Origin: Bacteroidia bacterium
GTDB taxonomy: Bacteria > Bacteroidota > Bacteroidia > UKL13-3
Direction: 5' to 3'
NCBI GenBank assembly: GCA_025454975.1
Contig: JALONK010000002.1
Coordinates: 62,001 to 126,000, forward strand
Length of the DNA stretch: 64,000 nt
Under the pieces are notes generated by a model, which was given only the letters and a program-made list of their open reading frames with translations, was not told where the DNA came from and did not search any database. This document shows positions 36,368 through 45,074 of the stretch, one piece after another. The position numbers and the translations under genes were made by a program. Position 1 is the first letter of the stretch; every line of letters begins with the position of its first letter.

Positions 36368-38275
36368 TCACGCCAAACGTGAAAATGGCTTTTTAGACTG
36401 AGGAAAATCAACACCCATTGCAAAAGCAGTGATTAATCCGAACATACAGGCAAATATTACATCCTTTATTTGTAAATTCATGTTGGTTTGCGGTAATGAT
36501 GAACTGTTCATCATGGTAAAACCTATACCAATCAAAACAAACACTATGGCAAACCATTGATAAATACGTAAGCCATTCCAATACTTAGTTTGACTTTCAC
36601 CTCGGTAGTTTTCTTCAATAAAACGACCAATACCTGATAAAATAAAATAGGTGCCGGTAATTAATGAAGAAGAACATCCCTCATAATACATTCTTGAAGT
36701 AAACGCAAGAATTAATATTTGCATCATCAATGAATAAAACGGAGTAGCATGAATTATTACACCGTGCATTCCGCTAATTTTAACTACTCTTGATTGTGGG
36801 TGTGTAACCCTTATTAATAATCCATTATTATTGTGCGCTTCACAACCATGGCAACAGCCCTGACTAACACATCGCAAACGACCGATGGCAACAATGGCCG
36901 GAGCCGCAATACTTATAGCAGCCATTAAATCAAAAACAGATATCTGCTTATATGAGGCCATTATAACTAGTGCAACTGCGCCACCTAAAATTGCACCAAA
37001 ATAACCAAACGGCCGTTGTAAGGCTGTACTTCCTTCAATCCAACGTCCCCAAATAGCGCCACCGGCAAGAGTTGCGCAGCCTGTAATGATTATCAAACCA
37101 TGATCATGTAATATTGAAAACAAAATCAGATATCCTGTTGAGGCTGCTAAAAATGGAAACACAGCATGATGCATAATTCTGAATGAACCAACCTGAGTTG
37201 CATTCCAACTATTGGCTAATTTCTCTACCAGTATTGACAACCTTTTCCATAAATAATCGTAATTCCTAGCCACCAAATAAAGCAAATAGCCGACAGCTAA
37301 ATCAAACACTGCATGCATGGCAGTAAACCAACAAGCAATGGTAGCCAACCAAGCATAAACCAATAAAAAATTGCGTGCGCCTTTATACTTCAAACCATAA
37401 ATATAATAGGCTGTAAACACCCAAAATACATGAAATGAAGGTAAACAAGCCCAAACAGCATCAACTTGTTTTTCAAACCGTATCCAATCAGCAAAAAATC
37501 CATCAGGTGTTGTTACATCTGCTACTGCAACAAAAGGAAATGCCCACAAAATTAAACCCCCTATTATAGTTCCGATCCACGACATAAAGACAAATTTCCT
37601 AAGTAACATGCGGTTGGAAACCAATACAGGAACCATAGCAACAAAAGGATAAACTAAAGAATACAAAATAATAAAAGCAGGAAAAACTTTAACGGATTTA
37701 GGGGTTAGGTAGGTATTAATTGGTTGATTTGAAGGCCCAAAATAAATTGCACCTTCATATACTATTAACCATGGTACAAAAGCCATTAACGCAATAAGAA
37801 TTCGATTAGACACTGTTACTTTATCACTATCAAATAATGCTTTATAAAAGTTGGTGTGATAGTTAGTGGGCTGATAAATCTTTTGAATGTGAGCATTTTC
37901 AAATCCATAAACAAGTGCTAAACAACAGAGCGCAATAATTGGTGAAACATACCAAAAACCGAAAGGAATGGATTGCCAAATAAAAAACCCAAATACCAAT
38001 AACACGAATCCAACATAAATAGGATGTTTAAACCAAGCATATAGGCCATTATTAACTAAGAATTTGGGAGGATAAGCATTCATGGGCAAACCTTTGCCTT
38101 GAATGAATAGTTGAAGCATAGCAATGCTTATAAATAGCATACCTATTACCATAAAACAAATGCCTATACTTTCATCAAAAGGTACATCACGATTAATTTG
38201 AACTGAACTTCCCCAATACCAAATAAGTAATGGAATCCCAATGGTGAATATAAGTGCATACAGGAATTTGCCCAT
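36368..38275 (-). CDS. Multidomain membrane protein: methyltransferase-like, PAP2-like and Lgt-like modules fused
   Basis: The protein has 635 residues and many membrane segments. Residues 1-170 resemble isoprenylcysteine/phospholipid methyltransferases: NNGLYAWFKHPIYVGF (His84, Pro85) and an acidic YGFENAHI (Glu126). Residues about 195-345 resemble PAP2/inositol-phosphoceramide-synthase enzymes: LPSFHVFW (His282) and TAMHAVFDLAVG (His321, Asp325), the paired histidine and aspartate of the family. Residues about 365-635 resemble prolipoprotein diacylglyceryl transferase: GRLRCVSQGCCHG (465-477), ATPFYSLM and GIGRFIEENYRGE (Arg551). The usual PxQLYE glutamate appears as Ser. All three relatives act on lipids at the membrane, so a lipid-modifying enzyme is likely; reaction and substrate are unknown. 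It starts 3 bases after the upstream gene. Confidence 0.8.
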   Translation of the reverse strand: MGKFLYALIFTIGIPLLIWYWGSSVQINRDVPFDESIGICFMVIGMLFISIAMLQLFIQGKGLPMNAYPPKFLVNNGLYAWFKHPIYVGFVLLVFGFFIWQSIPFGFWYVSPIIALCCLALVYGFENAHIQKIYQPTNYHTNFYKALFDSDKVTVSNRILIALMAFVPWLIVYEGAIYFGPSNQPINTYLTPKSVKVFPAFIILYSLVYPFVAMVPVLVSNRMLLRKFVFMSWIGTIIGGLILWAFPFVAVADVTTPDGFFADWIRFEKQVDAVWACLPSFHVFWVFTAYYIYGLKYKGARNFLLVYAWLATIACWFTAMHAVFDLAVGYLLYLVARNYDYLWKRLSILVEKLANSWNATQVGSFRIMHHAVFPFLAASTGYLILFSILHDHGLIIITGCATLAGGAIWGRWIEGSTALQRPFGYFGAILGGAVALVIMASYKQISVFDLMAAISIAAPAIVAIGRLRCVSQGCCHGCEAHNNNGLLIRVTHPQSRVVKISGMHGVIIHATPFYSLMMQILILAFTSRMYYEGCSSSLITGTYFILSGIGRFIEENYRGESQTKYWNGLRIYQWFAIVFVLIGIGFTMMNSSSLPQTNMNLQIKDVIFACMFGLITAFAMGVDFPQSKKPFSRLA

Positions 38276-38278
38276 AAG

Positions 38279-39052
38279 TTATGGCCATAGCGCCCTTTCA
38301 AATATAGTTTTAAATTGCATTTCCCATAAATTCACTTTAGCGTGAGCAATTCCAACAAATTTTTCTTCTGTAATACGAAAGGCCTTAATTGGGAATAAAT
38401 ATTTCAGTATGGATAACGTTTTAAATATGGTTTTTCCTACCTCACCCCTGCGTAACGGAGTGGCCTTTTGTAACGAACATGAGGTTCCATCTGCCAAGAA
38501 TAGGTCATTCAATTCAATACTGGAAACTTGTTGTTCTTTCCCATTTAACCATGCTTTATGTATTGGGTGTTTTCCTTTCCAAACAATCCAAACCAAATGA
38601 TTATGAGAATTAATTGCCCTCCCCCAATACAATTCCTTTATGGGTAGTTTCCATGGTGCTATTGTAGTTTCAAGCACTTCGGCATAACCTAAACCTTTAT
38701 AAGTTTTTCCTTCAATTATTACTTCTGCATCGCATAACGGAGCAAAACAATCCCAACTTACCAAATTTGCACCATCCCTATATAATTCTTGTGGATCAAT
38801 AGGTTTATCCAAAGGGTTCCAACTTCCTTGCAATTCATCAAAGCTTATCTTGAAGTTTGATTCTTTTTTTAAGGATAGAGGCTTGTTAAACCTATTAACC
38901 TCTGTATAAACACCCAAGTTACTTTTTAAACAATACCCGGAGTAAGTAAATTGAATTATACCCCATTTAATTTTAGCCACATAAACAATAAGATGTTCAT
39001 TGTTGTCTGTTTGTAAATCGGCATAATACTTTTGAGTATAGAAACTGGGCAT
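38279..39052 (-). CDS. Protein of unknown function, possibly lipocalin-like
   Basis: The protein has 257 residues with no signal peptide. It is rich in tryptophan and aromatic residues and predicted all-beta: IIQFTYSGYCLK, GLGYAEVLETTIAPWKLP, ELYWGRAINSHNHLVWIVWKG. The GYAE and LxWGRA spacing is reminiscent of the lipocalin-like hydratases and AttH group, which handle carotenoids or other hydrophobic molecules, but I cannot establish homology by eye. It is separated from the multidomain membrane protein by 3 bases and from the upstream unknown gene by 35 bases, so all three are probably one operon. A binding or carrier role for the lipid handled by the downstream enzyme is inference. Confidence 0.75.
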   Translation of the reverse strand: MPSFYTQKYYADLQTDNNEHLIVYVAKIKWGIIQFTYSGYCLKSNLGVYTEVNRFNKPLSLKKESNFKISFDELQGSWNPLDKPIDPQELYRDGANLVSWDCFAPLCDAEVIIEGKTYKGLGYAEVLETTIAPWKLPIKELYWGRAINSHNHLVWIVWKGKHPIHKAWLNGKEQQVSSIELNDLFLADGTSCSLQKATPLRRGEVGKTIFKTLSILKYLFPIKAFRITEEKFVGIAHAKVNLWEMQFKTIFERALWP

Positions 39053-39087
39053 AAGAATGATTGAAAAAGTGCTGTATAATCTTAGGG

Positions 39088-39654
39088 TTAACCAAGGCGT
39101 TTCTGCATGGTTTGAGTAACCGAGTTAAACAATTGTTGGGGCGACAATTTACGCCAATTTAGTGCATTTAATTCGCCACCAAAAACTAAATAAAAATCAA
39201 TATTTGCCTGGGTAAACTCATCAAGTACATGTTGTTGAAAATTAATTGCGGCAATCCAACCATCTTCCAATTCTTGAAACCACTCTTCATAATAACAATC
39301 ATCACTACAATGAAAATTAAGCACATTTTCACCTATCAATATAAACCGATTGACACCCTCAGCCATTAACACTTCCGCTATTTCGCGTTTAAACATCATC
39401 ACATCATTATGTATGGCATCATTCCATTCCCCGATAAGTTCAATAATTGCGTATCCTTCACGATAATCAGCATAAAGAATTTTTATATACAATGTAGGTG
39501 AGCCAAATTCGTCCCATTGAGGGTGTATAAGGTAATTATATATGCGATTGCTATACTCAAACTCACTGTACTCACGATTATAAAAAGGTGATAATCGGTC
39601 ATCTTCTGCCCGGTACAAATCACGCCACCTGTAAAACGGTTCTATATCCTGCAT
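39088..39654 (-). CDS. Conserved Bacteroidota protein of unknown function
   Basis: The protein has 188 residues from the ATG at 39654 (MQDIEPFYRWRDLYRAEDD). A frame extending to 39744 would run through the predicted promoter and was rejected. It is acidic, soluble and aromatic-rich: SPFYNREYSEFEYSNRIYN, HPQWDEFGSPTLYIKILYAD, IELIGEWNDAIHNDVM, FILIGENVLNFHCSDDCYYEEW. The high conservation I recall for these blocks across Bacteroidota suggests a real, widespread family, but I know of no assigned function. It is the first gene of the likely operon with the unknown and multidomain membrane genes. The promoter -7 box ends 5 bases upstream, so the mRNA may have almost no leader. Confidence 0.82.
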   Translation of the reverse strand: MQDIEPFYRWRDLYRAEDDRLSPFYNREYSEFEYSNRIYNYLIHPQWDEFGSPTLYIKILYADYREGYAIIELIGEWNDAIHNDVMMFKREIAEVLMAEGVNRFILIGENVLNFHCSDDCYYEEWFQELEDGWIAAINFQQHVLDEFTQANIDFYLVFGGELNALNWRKLSPQQLFNSVTQTMQKRLG

Positions 39655-39658
39655 CCCA

Positions 39659-39689
39659 CAAATGTAATTACTGATTGAATAAGGACAAA
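39659..39689 (-). promoter_or_regulatory. Predicted promoter of the 39654-36368 operon
   Basis: On the minus strand TTTG (39689-39686), a 19-base spacer and TACATTTG (39666-39659) match the Bacteroidota consensus exactly. Transcription would start at or within a few bases of the ATG at 39654, so a leaderless mRNA is possible. Confidence 0.65.
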
Positions 39690-39722
39690 TAAAAAACAGG
39701 GAGTAAAATGCCCTTTTAACAC

Positions 39723-39752
39723 TTTGATTACTCAAGTAAAACACTATTTTTG
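39723..39752 (+). promoter_or_regulatory. Predicted promoter of metK
   Basis: TTTG (39723-39726), an 18-base spacer and TATTTTTG (39745-39752) match the consensus. The start of transcription would be near 39758, leaving a leader of about 39 bases before the ATG at 39797. No SAM riboswitch is visible in so short a leader. Confidence 0.65.
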
Positions 39753-39796
39753 CCAGCTATAAATTAACTTTACACTTAAAAACATAAATATAAAGC

Positions 39797-41050
39797 ATGT
39801 CGTATTTATTTACATCAGAGTCTGTGAGTGAGGGACACCCGGACAAAGTAGCCGATCAGATTTCGGATGCGTTAATTGATCATTTTTTGGCGTTTGATCC
39901 AGATTCAAAAGTAGCTTGTGAAACCTTAGTAACTACAGGTCAGGTTGTACTTGCCGGTGAGGTAAAATCAAAGGCTTATTTAGACGTTCAAAGCATTGCC
40001 AGAGATGTAATCAAGAAAATAGGTTACACCAAAAGTGAGTATATGTTTGAAGGTAACTCATGCGGTATTTTAAGTGCAATTCATGAACAATCTGCTGATA
40101 TCAACCAAGGAGTTGACCGCAAGAAAAAACAAGACCAAGGCGCAGGCGACCAAGGTATGATGTTTGGATATGCCACCAATGAAACAGAAAACTTAATGCC
40201 TTTAGCTTTAGATTTAGCTCATGGTATTTTATTGGAGTTAGCCGCTTTAAGAAGAGAAAACAAAGGGATTAAATATTTACGTCCGGATGCCAAAAGTCAG
40301 GTTACCTTAGAATACGACGACAATAACAAACCGGTACGAATTGATTCGATTGTAGTTTCTACTCAGCACGATGATTTTGACACTGAAGCTAAAATGTTAG
40401 CTAAAATTAAAAAAGATATTGTTGAGATATTAATTCCTCGTGTTAAAGCGAAGTACAAAAAATACGCTCATTTGTTTAACGACAAAATTAAATACCATAT
40501 TAATCCTACAGGTAAGTTTGTAATTGGTGGACCGCACGGTGATACCGGATTAACCGGAAGAAAAATTATTGTTGATACTTACGGAGGAAAAGGAGCACAT
40601 GGTGGTGGTGCATTTTCAGGTAAAGACCCTTCGAAGGTGGATCGTTCGGCAGCCTATGCAACACGTCATATTGCTAAAAATTTAGTTGCAGCCGGTGTAT
40701 GTGAAGAGGTGTTGGTTCAGGTTTCTTATGCTATTGGTGTGAAAGACCCAATGGGAATTTATGTAAACACCAACGGAACTGCAAAAGTGAAATTAACAGA
40801 TGGACAAATTGCGAAAATAGTTGAAAAGATTTTTGACATGACTCCTTACGGAATTGAAACACGTTTAAAGCTACGTAATCCAATTTATAGTGAAACTGCA
40901 GCTTATGGACACATGGGTAGAAAGCCTGAAACAGTAACTAAAACTTTTATCGCACCTGATGGTAAAAAAATCAGCAAAAAAGTTGAATTATTTACATGGG
41001 AGAAATTAGACTACGTTGACAAAGTGAAAAAAGCTTTTAAGATAAAATGA
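39797..41050 (+). CDS. metK: S-adenosylmethionine synthetase
   Basis: This cytosolic enzyme makes S-adenosylmethionine from methionine and ATP. It has 417 residues, slightly longer than the 384 of E. coli, in keeping with Bacteroidota orthologues. The ATP-binding motif is [15 protein letters not shown], the signature hexapeptide region is [13 protein letters not shown], and [21 protein letters not shown] and [19 protein letters not shown] are the other conserved blocks. It has its own promoter and terminator and is convergent with oxyR. It supplies the cofactor for the methyltransferases elsewhere in the window. Confidence 0.98.
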   Translation: MSYLFTSESVSEGHPDKVADQISDALIDHFLAFDPDSKVACETLVTTGQVVLAGEVKSKAYLDVQSIARDVIKKIGYTKSEYMFEGNSCGILSAIHEQSADINQGVDRKKKQDQGAGDQGMMFGYATNETENLMPLALDLAHGILLELAALRRENKGIKYLRPDAKSQVTLEYDDNNKPVRIDSIVVSTQHDDFDTEAKMLAKIKKDIVEILIPRVKAKYKKYAHLFNDKIKYHINPTGKFVIGGPHGDTGLTGRKIIVDTYGGKGAHGGGAFSGKDPSKVDRSAAYATRHIAKNLVAAGVCEEVLVQVSYAIGVKDPMGIYVNTNGTAKVKLTDGQIAKIVEKIFDMTPYGIETRLKLRNPIYSETAAYGHMGRKPETVTKTFIAPDGKKISKKVELFTWEKLDYVDKVKKAFKIK

Positions 41051-41073
41051 TCACAAATAACTATACTCAAAAC

Positions 41074-41104
41074 AAAGCCGCATGTTCATCACATGCGGCT
41101 TTTA
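41074..41104. terminator. Terminator between metK and oxyR
   Basis: AAAGCCGCATGT (41074-41085) pairs perfectly with ACATGCGGCTTT (41091-41102) around a TCATC loop, followed by TTATATTTTT. A weaker T-run on the minus strand may also end oxyR transcription. Confidence 0.9.
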
Positions 41105-41138
41105 TATTTTTATAATAAATCTATTAAATGTTTTGGAG

Positions 41139-42080
41139 TTAATTTAACTCAACCACCACACGTTCCCTATCCTTTTTCATTTTATCCGGAACTGCATTTA
41201 ACAACGAGGTTGTAAAACTTTCAATCAATTGTCGTTTTAAATCTACCCGATGAGTAACCACACTAATTTCTCTTACAGGTTCAGGACGTTTAAAATACCT
41301 AACCCGTTCCATTTGTTCATCATTAAAATCAAAGATACTTAACTCAGGTAAAATGGTTACACCGTTATTCATTTCAACCATACGTTTAAGGGTTTCTAAA
41401 CTTCCTGTTTGGTATTGAAATTGTTTGTTTTTAGAAACACCTTTACCACCTTGACATAAATTTAAAACCTGGTTACGTAAACAATGTCCTTCATTTAGTA
41501 TCCACGTTTCAGCAGCATCAATATCATCATGCGACAATGTTTTTTTGTTGAATAATTTATTATCATCGCTAACATAGGCCACAAGAGGTTCATAAAACAG
41601 AGGCGTATATTGTAAATATCCTGCCTCGATTGGTGTTGCAAGAATACCACAATCCAATTGATCGTTTTTAAGCTGTTGTAAAATTTGTGCAGTAGTAATT
41701 TCAGTAATCTCTAAATTAACTTTAGGATGTTTCTTCATAAAATCAACCAGAAATAAAGGTAAGATGTATGGCGCTATAGTTGGAATAATACCTACACGTA
41801 ATACACCGTTTAGTTCACCTTTGCGTTGCTCGTTAACCATTTCTGACAAACGACTGCATTGCTTTAGAATTTCTCTGGCTTGTTGAATTACCCTAATACC
41901 AACTTCGGTTGCAACAACCGGTTGCCTGCTCCTGTCGAAGATACGTATGCCGAGTTCCTTTTCAAGTTTTTGAATTTGCATACTTAAAGCTGGTTGACTA
42001 ACCGAACATTTTTCAGCAGCAGTTAAAAAATTACCATGGGTGTCAACTGCAATGATGTATTCAAGCTGAGTAATTGTCAT
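41139..42080 (-). CDS. oxyR: Hydrogen peroxide-inducible regulator OxyR
   Basis: The protein has 313 residues and is a LysR-type regulator: N-terminal winged helix-turn-helix (TAAEKCSVSQPALSMQIQKLEKEL) and a substrate-binding-like domain from about 92. The redox pair is intact: EGHCLRNQVLNLC gives Cys200 and Cys209, the same spacing as Cys199 and Cys208 of E. coli OxyR, which form a disulfide on peroxide exposure. It is therefore called OxyR rather than a generic LysR protein. No peroxidase or catalase gene lies in the window. A minus-strand TAGTTTTG at 42086-42093 lies just before the ATG and could be a -7 box. Confidence 0.93.
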   Translation of the reverse strand: MTITQLEYIIAVDTHGNFLTAAEKCSVSQPALSMQIQKLEKELGIRIFDRSRQPVVATEVGIRVIQQAREILKQCSRLSEMVNEQRKGELNGVLRVGIIPTIAPYILPLFLVDFMKKHPKVNLEITEITTAQILQQLKNDQLDCGILATPIEAGYLQYTPLFYEPLVAYVSDDNKLFNKKTLSHDDIDAAETWILNEGHCLRNQVLNLCQGGKGVSKNKQFQYQTGSLETLKRMVEMNNGVTILPELSIFDFNDEQMERVRYFKRPEPVREISVVTHRVDLKRQLIESFTTSLLNAVPDKMKKDRERVVVELN

Positions 42081-42318
42081 ATCAACAAAACTAATTAAAA
42101 TAAATACAAAATAGGTTTGGTTGATATTAATCAGATTTGAGAGGTAAGGTTAGGTTGTAGCAGAATTGCTTTTGAGTTAAACTAATAATCAATATTAGCT
42201 TCAACTACCAATATACATCAGGTTATGATTAGTATGCTCGAATCAATACAATTGCTGGCTAACAAACATGCTTATTAATTAAACTTAAGTTACAATAAAC
42301 CTTAGCCATAATAATAAA

Positions 42319-42356
42319 CTAAAAAGATGCAATAAATAGTTTACTTATTGCATCTT
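42319..42356 (-). terminator. Terminator of the S74/lipoprotein/T9SS operon
   Basis: AAGATGCAATAA (42324-42335) pairs with TTATTGCATCTT (42345-42356). Read on the minus strand, the stem is followed by TTTTTAG. It starts 8 bases after the stop codon of the 902-residue protein. The rest of 42081-42318 shows no gene or clear site. Confidence 0.85.
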
Positions 42357-42363
42357 ATAACAT

Positions 42364-45072
42364 TTAGTTCATCATTAATCTATGTGTTGATACCCCTTGA
42401 TTTGTTTCTACTTTGATGATATAAACGCCCTTACCAAGTGACAGATTTGATAAATTACTCTGATGCTTTCCTTTGGTGAGTATATTATCTGATGATAATT
42501 CGCCTATTAACTTACCTGTTAAATCAAAAACACTTATATTAATATAAGAATCATTTTCTAGAGTTGTTTCAACAAGCACATGACCATCTGAAGCCGGATT
42601 AGGATAAATCATTGTTATATTTTTATTTATACTTTCATTTTGTTTCAGTTCAACACTATTATCCTTTTTAGCTGCCTGATTTGCCTTGTATTTATTAGCA
42701 TTATTACAAAAAGTAGCATCAATAGTAGTGGGTTGTATTTTCGTTTGACTACAGCTACTCGGTAATCCAATTTTAAGTGAAACAGTCGGTGAAATTTCAG
42801 CCCCTTCTTCAACAATTATTTCCTTTCCGGCTAAAATAATTACTTCTACACCCGGGTCGCAACTGATTTTACCTTTTATTGTGATTTCTTCCCAAGCAAA
42901 GATGGTTTCATTAGCAGTGAAGTGTCGGTTTTCGATAACTCTTTCGTCTGGTGACGATAATACTTCAAAATCAGGAGACAGAAGTAAATTTTGATTAATT
43001 CCGTTACCTTCAACTTCAAAAGTTCTGGTTTCGAAATGAACAATATCGTTCAGTCCTGACATATCAGGTTTATTGAACCTGTAAACAATATTCTTCTTAA
43101 GATAGGTACTAACAATCCTTGGTTTCGACCTTCGTAAATCGCTAAAGATATCCTCTAATCTGGATGGTAAATCAGAGAGCTTTATGCTATAAGTTCTATC
43201 TTTTAGCATAATATTTTTAGCGCTCTCTTTTAAGGTGAATTGCATATCGGCTAAAAATGCTGAAAAACATTCTATAGGCATAAACTCACTCATAAATACT
43301 GTAATAATTTGACCGAATTGACCACGATATGAATATGCCTTCTTCAAATTTTTAGAGTTTACCTCCCAATCGCCTGTGTTCCCGTAGAAAAGTTTTTCAT
43401 AACCTTCAACTTCAACAATCCAAGCAGCATCCATAGTTGTTGCTTCTCTATTAATTTTAGCACTTGGATTAAAAGTAAATGACAGTTGATGATTTAATTT
43501 TAACAATTCGCCCGGTGAATAAGTAAAGGAATTGGTATATGCCCCAACTGTATCGTAGTGAAAGGTATTATAATCTGTTTGTCTCTCACGTATTAAGGTT
43601 ATTGATATCGGCTCTTCCTTTTCATTATGCCTGGCTATTTCTTTTTGAGGAGTTTTTAACATGGCGTATAAACCTAAGGCTTGGTTGTAAACAGGATATG
43701 AAAACCGTTCATTATTAGTTAATGAATTAAGTTTTGTGTAATCTAAATCGGTTTTATAACTACCAGGTGTAAACATGTTAAAAGTAAAGCCGTTTAAAGC
43801 TGTGCTTGAGGTCAACTGTCCGGTGAGGGTCATCTGGGCCTGTATAAGCATGGGAGGGCTTTTGGTTTTTTTGTCGCTCTTAAAAGGCATGCTGGCAAAG
43901 CCAACAAACTTACTTAATGTTTTTAATGATTTCCATGGCTTTTTGGTTGATAATACGAAGTCAACTCCAAATTGTGCTACATCGGCTACAACCTTACTAG
44001 CGTCATTCACATCATCAAAGATGTTTGATTTACCGGCTAACTTACTAAAGTCACGCTCCATTTGACCATAGTTTTTATACTCTAAGAGCCCGTTTTTAAC
44101 TTCATTCGGAAAATTAGACTGTTCATTCTTAAATAAGCTTAACAACCGATCAGTATTAATGGCGTCTCTGGCACTTAACATTTGGGAGGTGCCTTCCAAA
44201 CGCCTATATAAATTAATATTTGCGCTTTTTATTCCGTTTAATTTAAAATCAAGCCTAGATTCGAAATAACAAACACAAGGATCATAACTGATATTAAAAT
44301 CAGCCATTGAAAAGTGTTCAATTCTATATGTGGTTTGGGAAGGAGATGCGGTTCTTAAAACTATTGTTGGCTTATCTAACGCCTGATCCAATCCGTTATA
44401 GTTACGAAAAAGCGAAGCGACTTGATTTCTATCCGAAAATTCTATTACAGATTCCAATTCATTATAATTATTACCAACTACCCTAGGGGCAAAAAACCAG
44501 CGTAACATGCCTGTATATCGGTTGTACAAAATAAAATTAGCGGGAGTATTAATACTAGCCATTGCTCCTCTAACAGGCGTTGTGCCGTCGGATTCATAAC
44601 CATCATACTTCCAAAGCAGTTCCCAGCCATGCTCAAAACTGGTAATATCCATTTCCTCAGTCAACCTATGTACATTACTAAAATCAGTTTGTGAATTGAG
44701 AAATAGTAATAAATTAAAGTTATCTTTTAGATTAACATGACTCAAAAAAGGCTCATCATCAAAATACGGATTTATAAAATAAAGCTCAGTTAGCTGGCCT
44801 TGATTATAAAAGTTGTTATTGTCAAAATATCGAATTCGACCTTTCCAATTACCAAATTGTGTAATATAATCCATCCAATTAAAACGATTCCGCATGGTAA
44901 ACCACTCCGTATTTTGTGGTGCAAAGGGATTGGTTACAATTGGGGTAATTCGTTCGCAAGGACCTTGCCCATTATGAGGGGTGTTTTCCGGAGTATTTTC
45001 TTCAGTTGTTTGTGCCATTGCTGCCAATCTAACTAAACAACAAACACTTATAAGTAACAAATATTTTTTCAT
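42364..45072 (-). CDS. Large secreted protein with T9SS type A sorting domain
   Basis: The protein has 902 residues with a signal peptide ending near AAMAQ (residue 21). The middle (about 30-800) is not a family I recognise. It has mixed character, with a hydrophobic amphipathic region about 360-400 (NDASKVVADVAQFGVDFVL ... FASMPFKS). Near 745-780 a segment (ITIKGKISCDPGVEVIILAGKEIIVEEGAEI) is the short beta-stack often found before sorting domains in 3-coordinate-repeat cargo. The last about 80 residues (MIYPNPASDGHVLVET ... LGKGVYIIKVETNQG) are a type A sorting domain. It is the last gene of a three-gene operon, starting 2 bases after the lipoprotein stop codon. Confidence 0.88.
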   Translation of the reverse strand: MKKYLLLISVCCLVRLAAMAQTTEENTPENTPHNGQGPCERITPIVTNPFAPQNTEWFTMRNRFNWMDYITQFGNWKGRIRYFDNNNFYNQGQLTELYFINPYFDDEPFLSHVNLKDNFNLLLFLNSQTDFSNVHRLTEEMDITSFEHGWELLWKYDGYESDGTTPVRGAMASINTPANFILYNRYTGMLRWFFAPRVVGNNYNELESVIEFSDRNQVASLFRNYNGLDQALDKPTIVLRTASPSQTTYRIEHFSMADFNISYDPCVCYFESRLDFKLNGIKSANINLYRRLEGTSQMLSARDAINTDRLLSLFKNEQSNFPNEVKNGLLEYKNYGQMERDFSKLAGKSNIFDDVNDASKVVADVAQFGVDFVLSTKKPWKSLKTLSKFVGFASMPFKSDKKTKSPPMLIQAQMTLTGQLTSSTALNGFTFNMFTPGSYKTDLDYTKLNSLTNNERFSYPVYNQALGLYAMLKTPQKEIARHNEKEEPISITLIRERQTDYNTFHYDTVGAYTNSFTYSPGELLKLNHQLSFTFNPSAKINREATTMDAAWIVEVEGYEKLFYGNTGDWEVNSKNLKKAYSYRGQFGQIITVFMSEFMPIECFSAFLADMQFTLKESAKNIMLKDRTYSIKLSDLPSRLEDIFSDLRRSKPRIVSTYLKKNIVYRFNKPDMSGLNDIVHFETRTFEVEGNGINQNLLLSPDFEVLSSPDERVIENRHFTANETIFAWEEITIKGKISCDPGVEVIILAGKEIIVEEGAEISPTVSLKIGLPSSCSQTKIQPTTIDATFCNNANKYKANQAAKKDNSVELKQNESINKNITMIYPNPASDGHVLVETTLENDSYINISVFDLTGKLIGELSSDNILTKGKHQSNLSNLSLGKGVYIIKVETNQGVSTHRLMMN

Positions 45073-45074
45073 GT

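Noticed and set aside
39655-39744. Longer start for the 188-residue unknown protein
   Set aside because: The extension runs through a consensus promoter and encodes a hydrophobic stretch not expected in this soluble acidic protein.
39753-39796. SAM riboswitch before metK
   Set aside because: The leader is only about 39 bases and shows no conserved riboswitch core.
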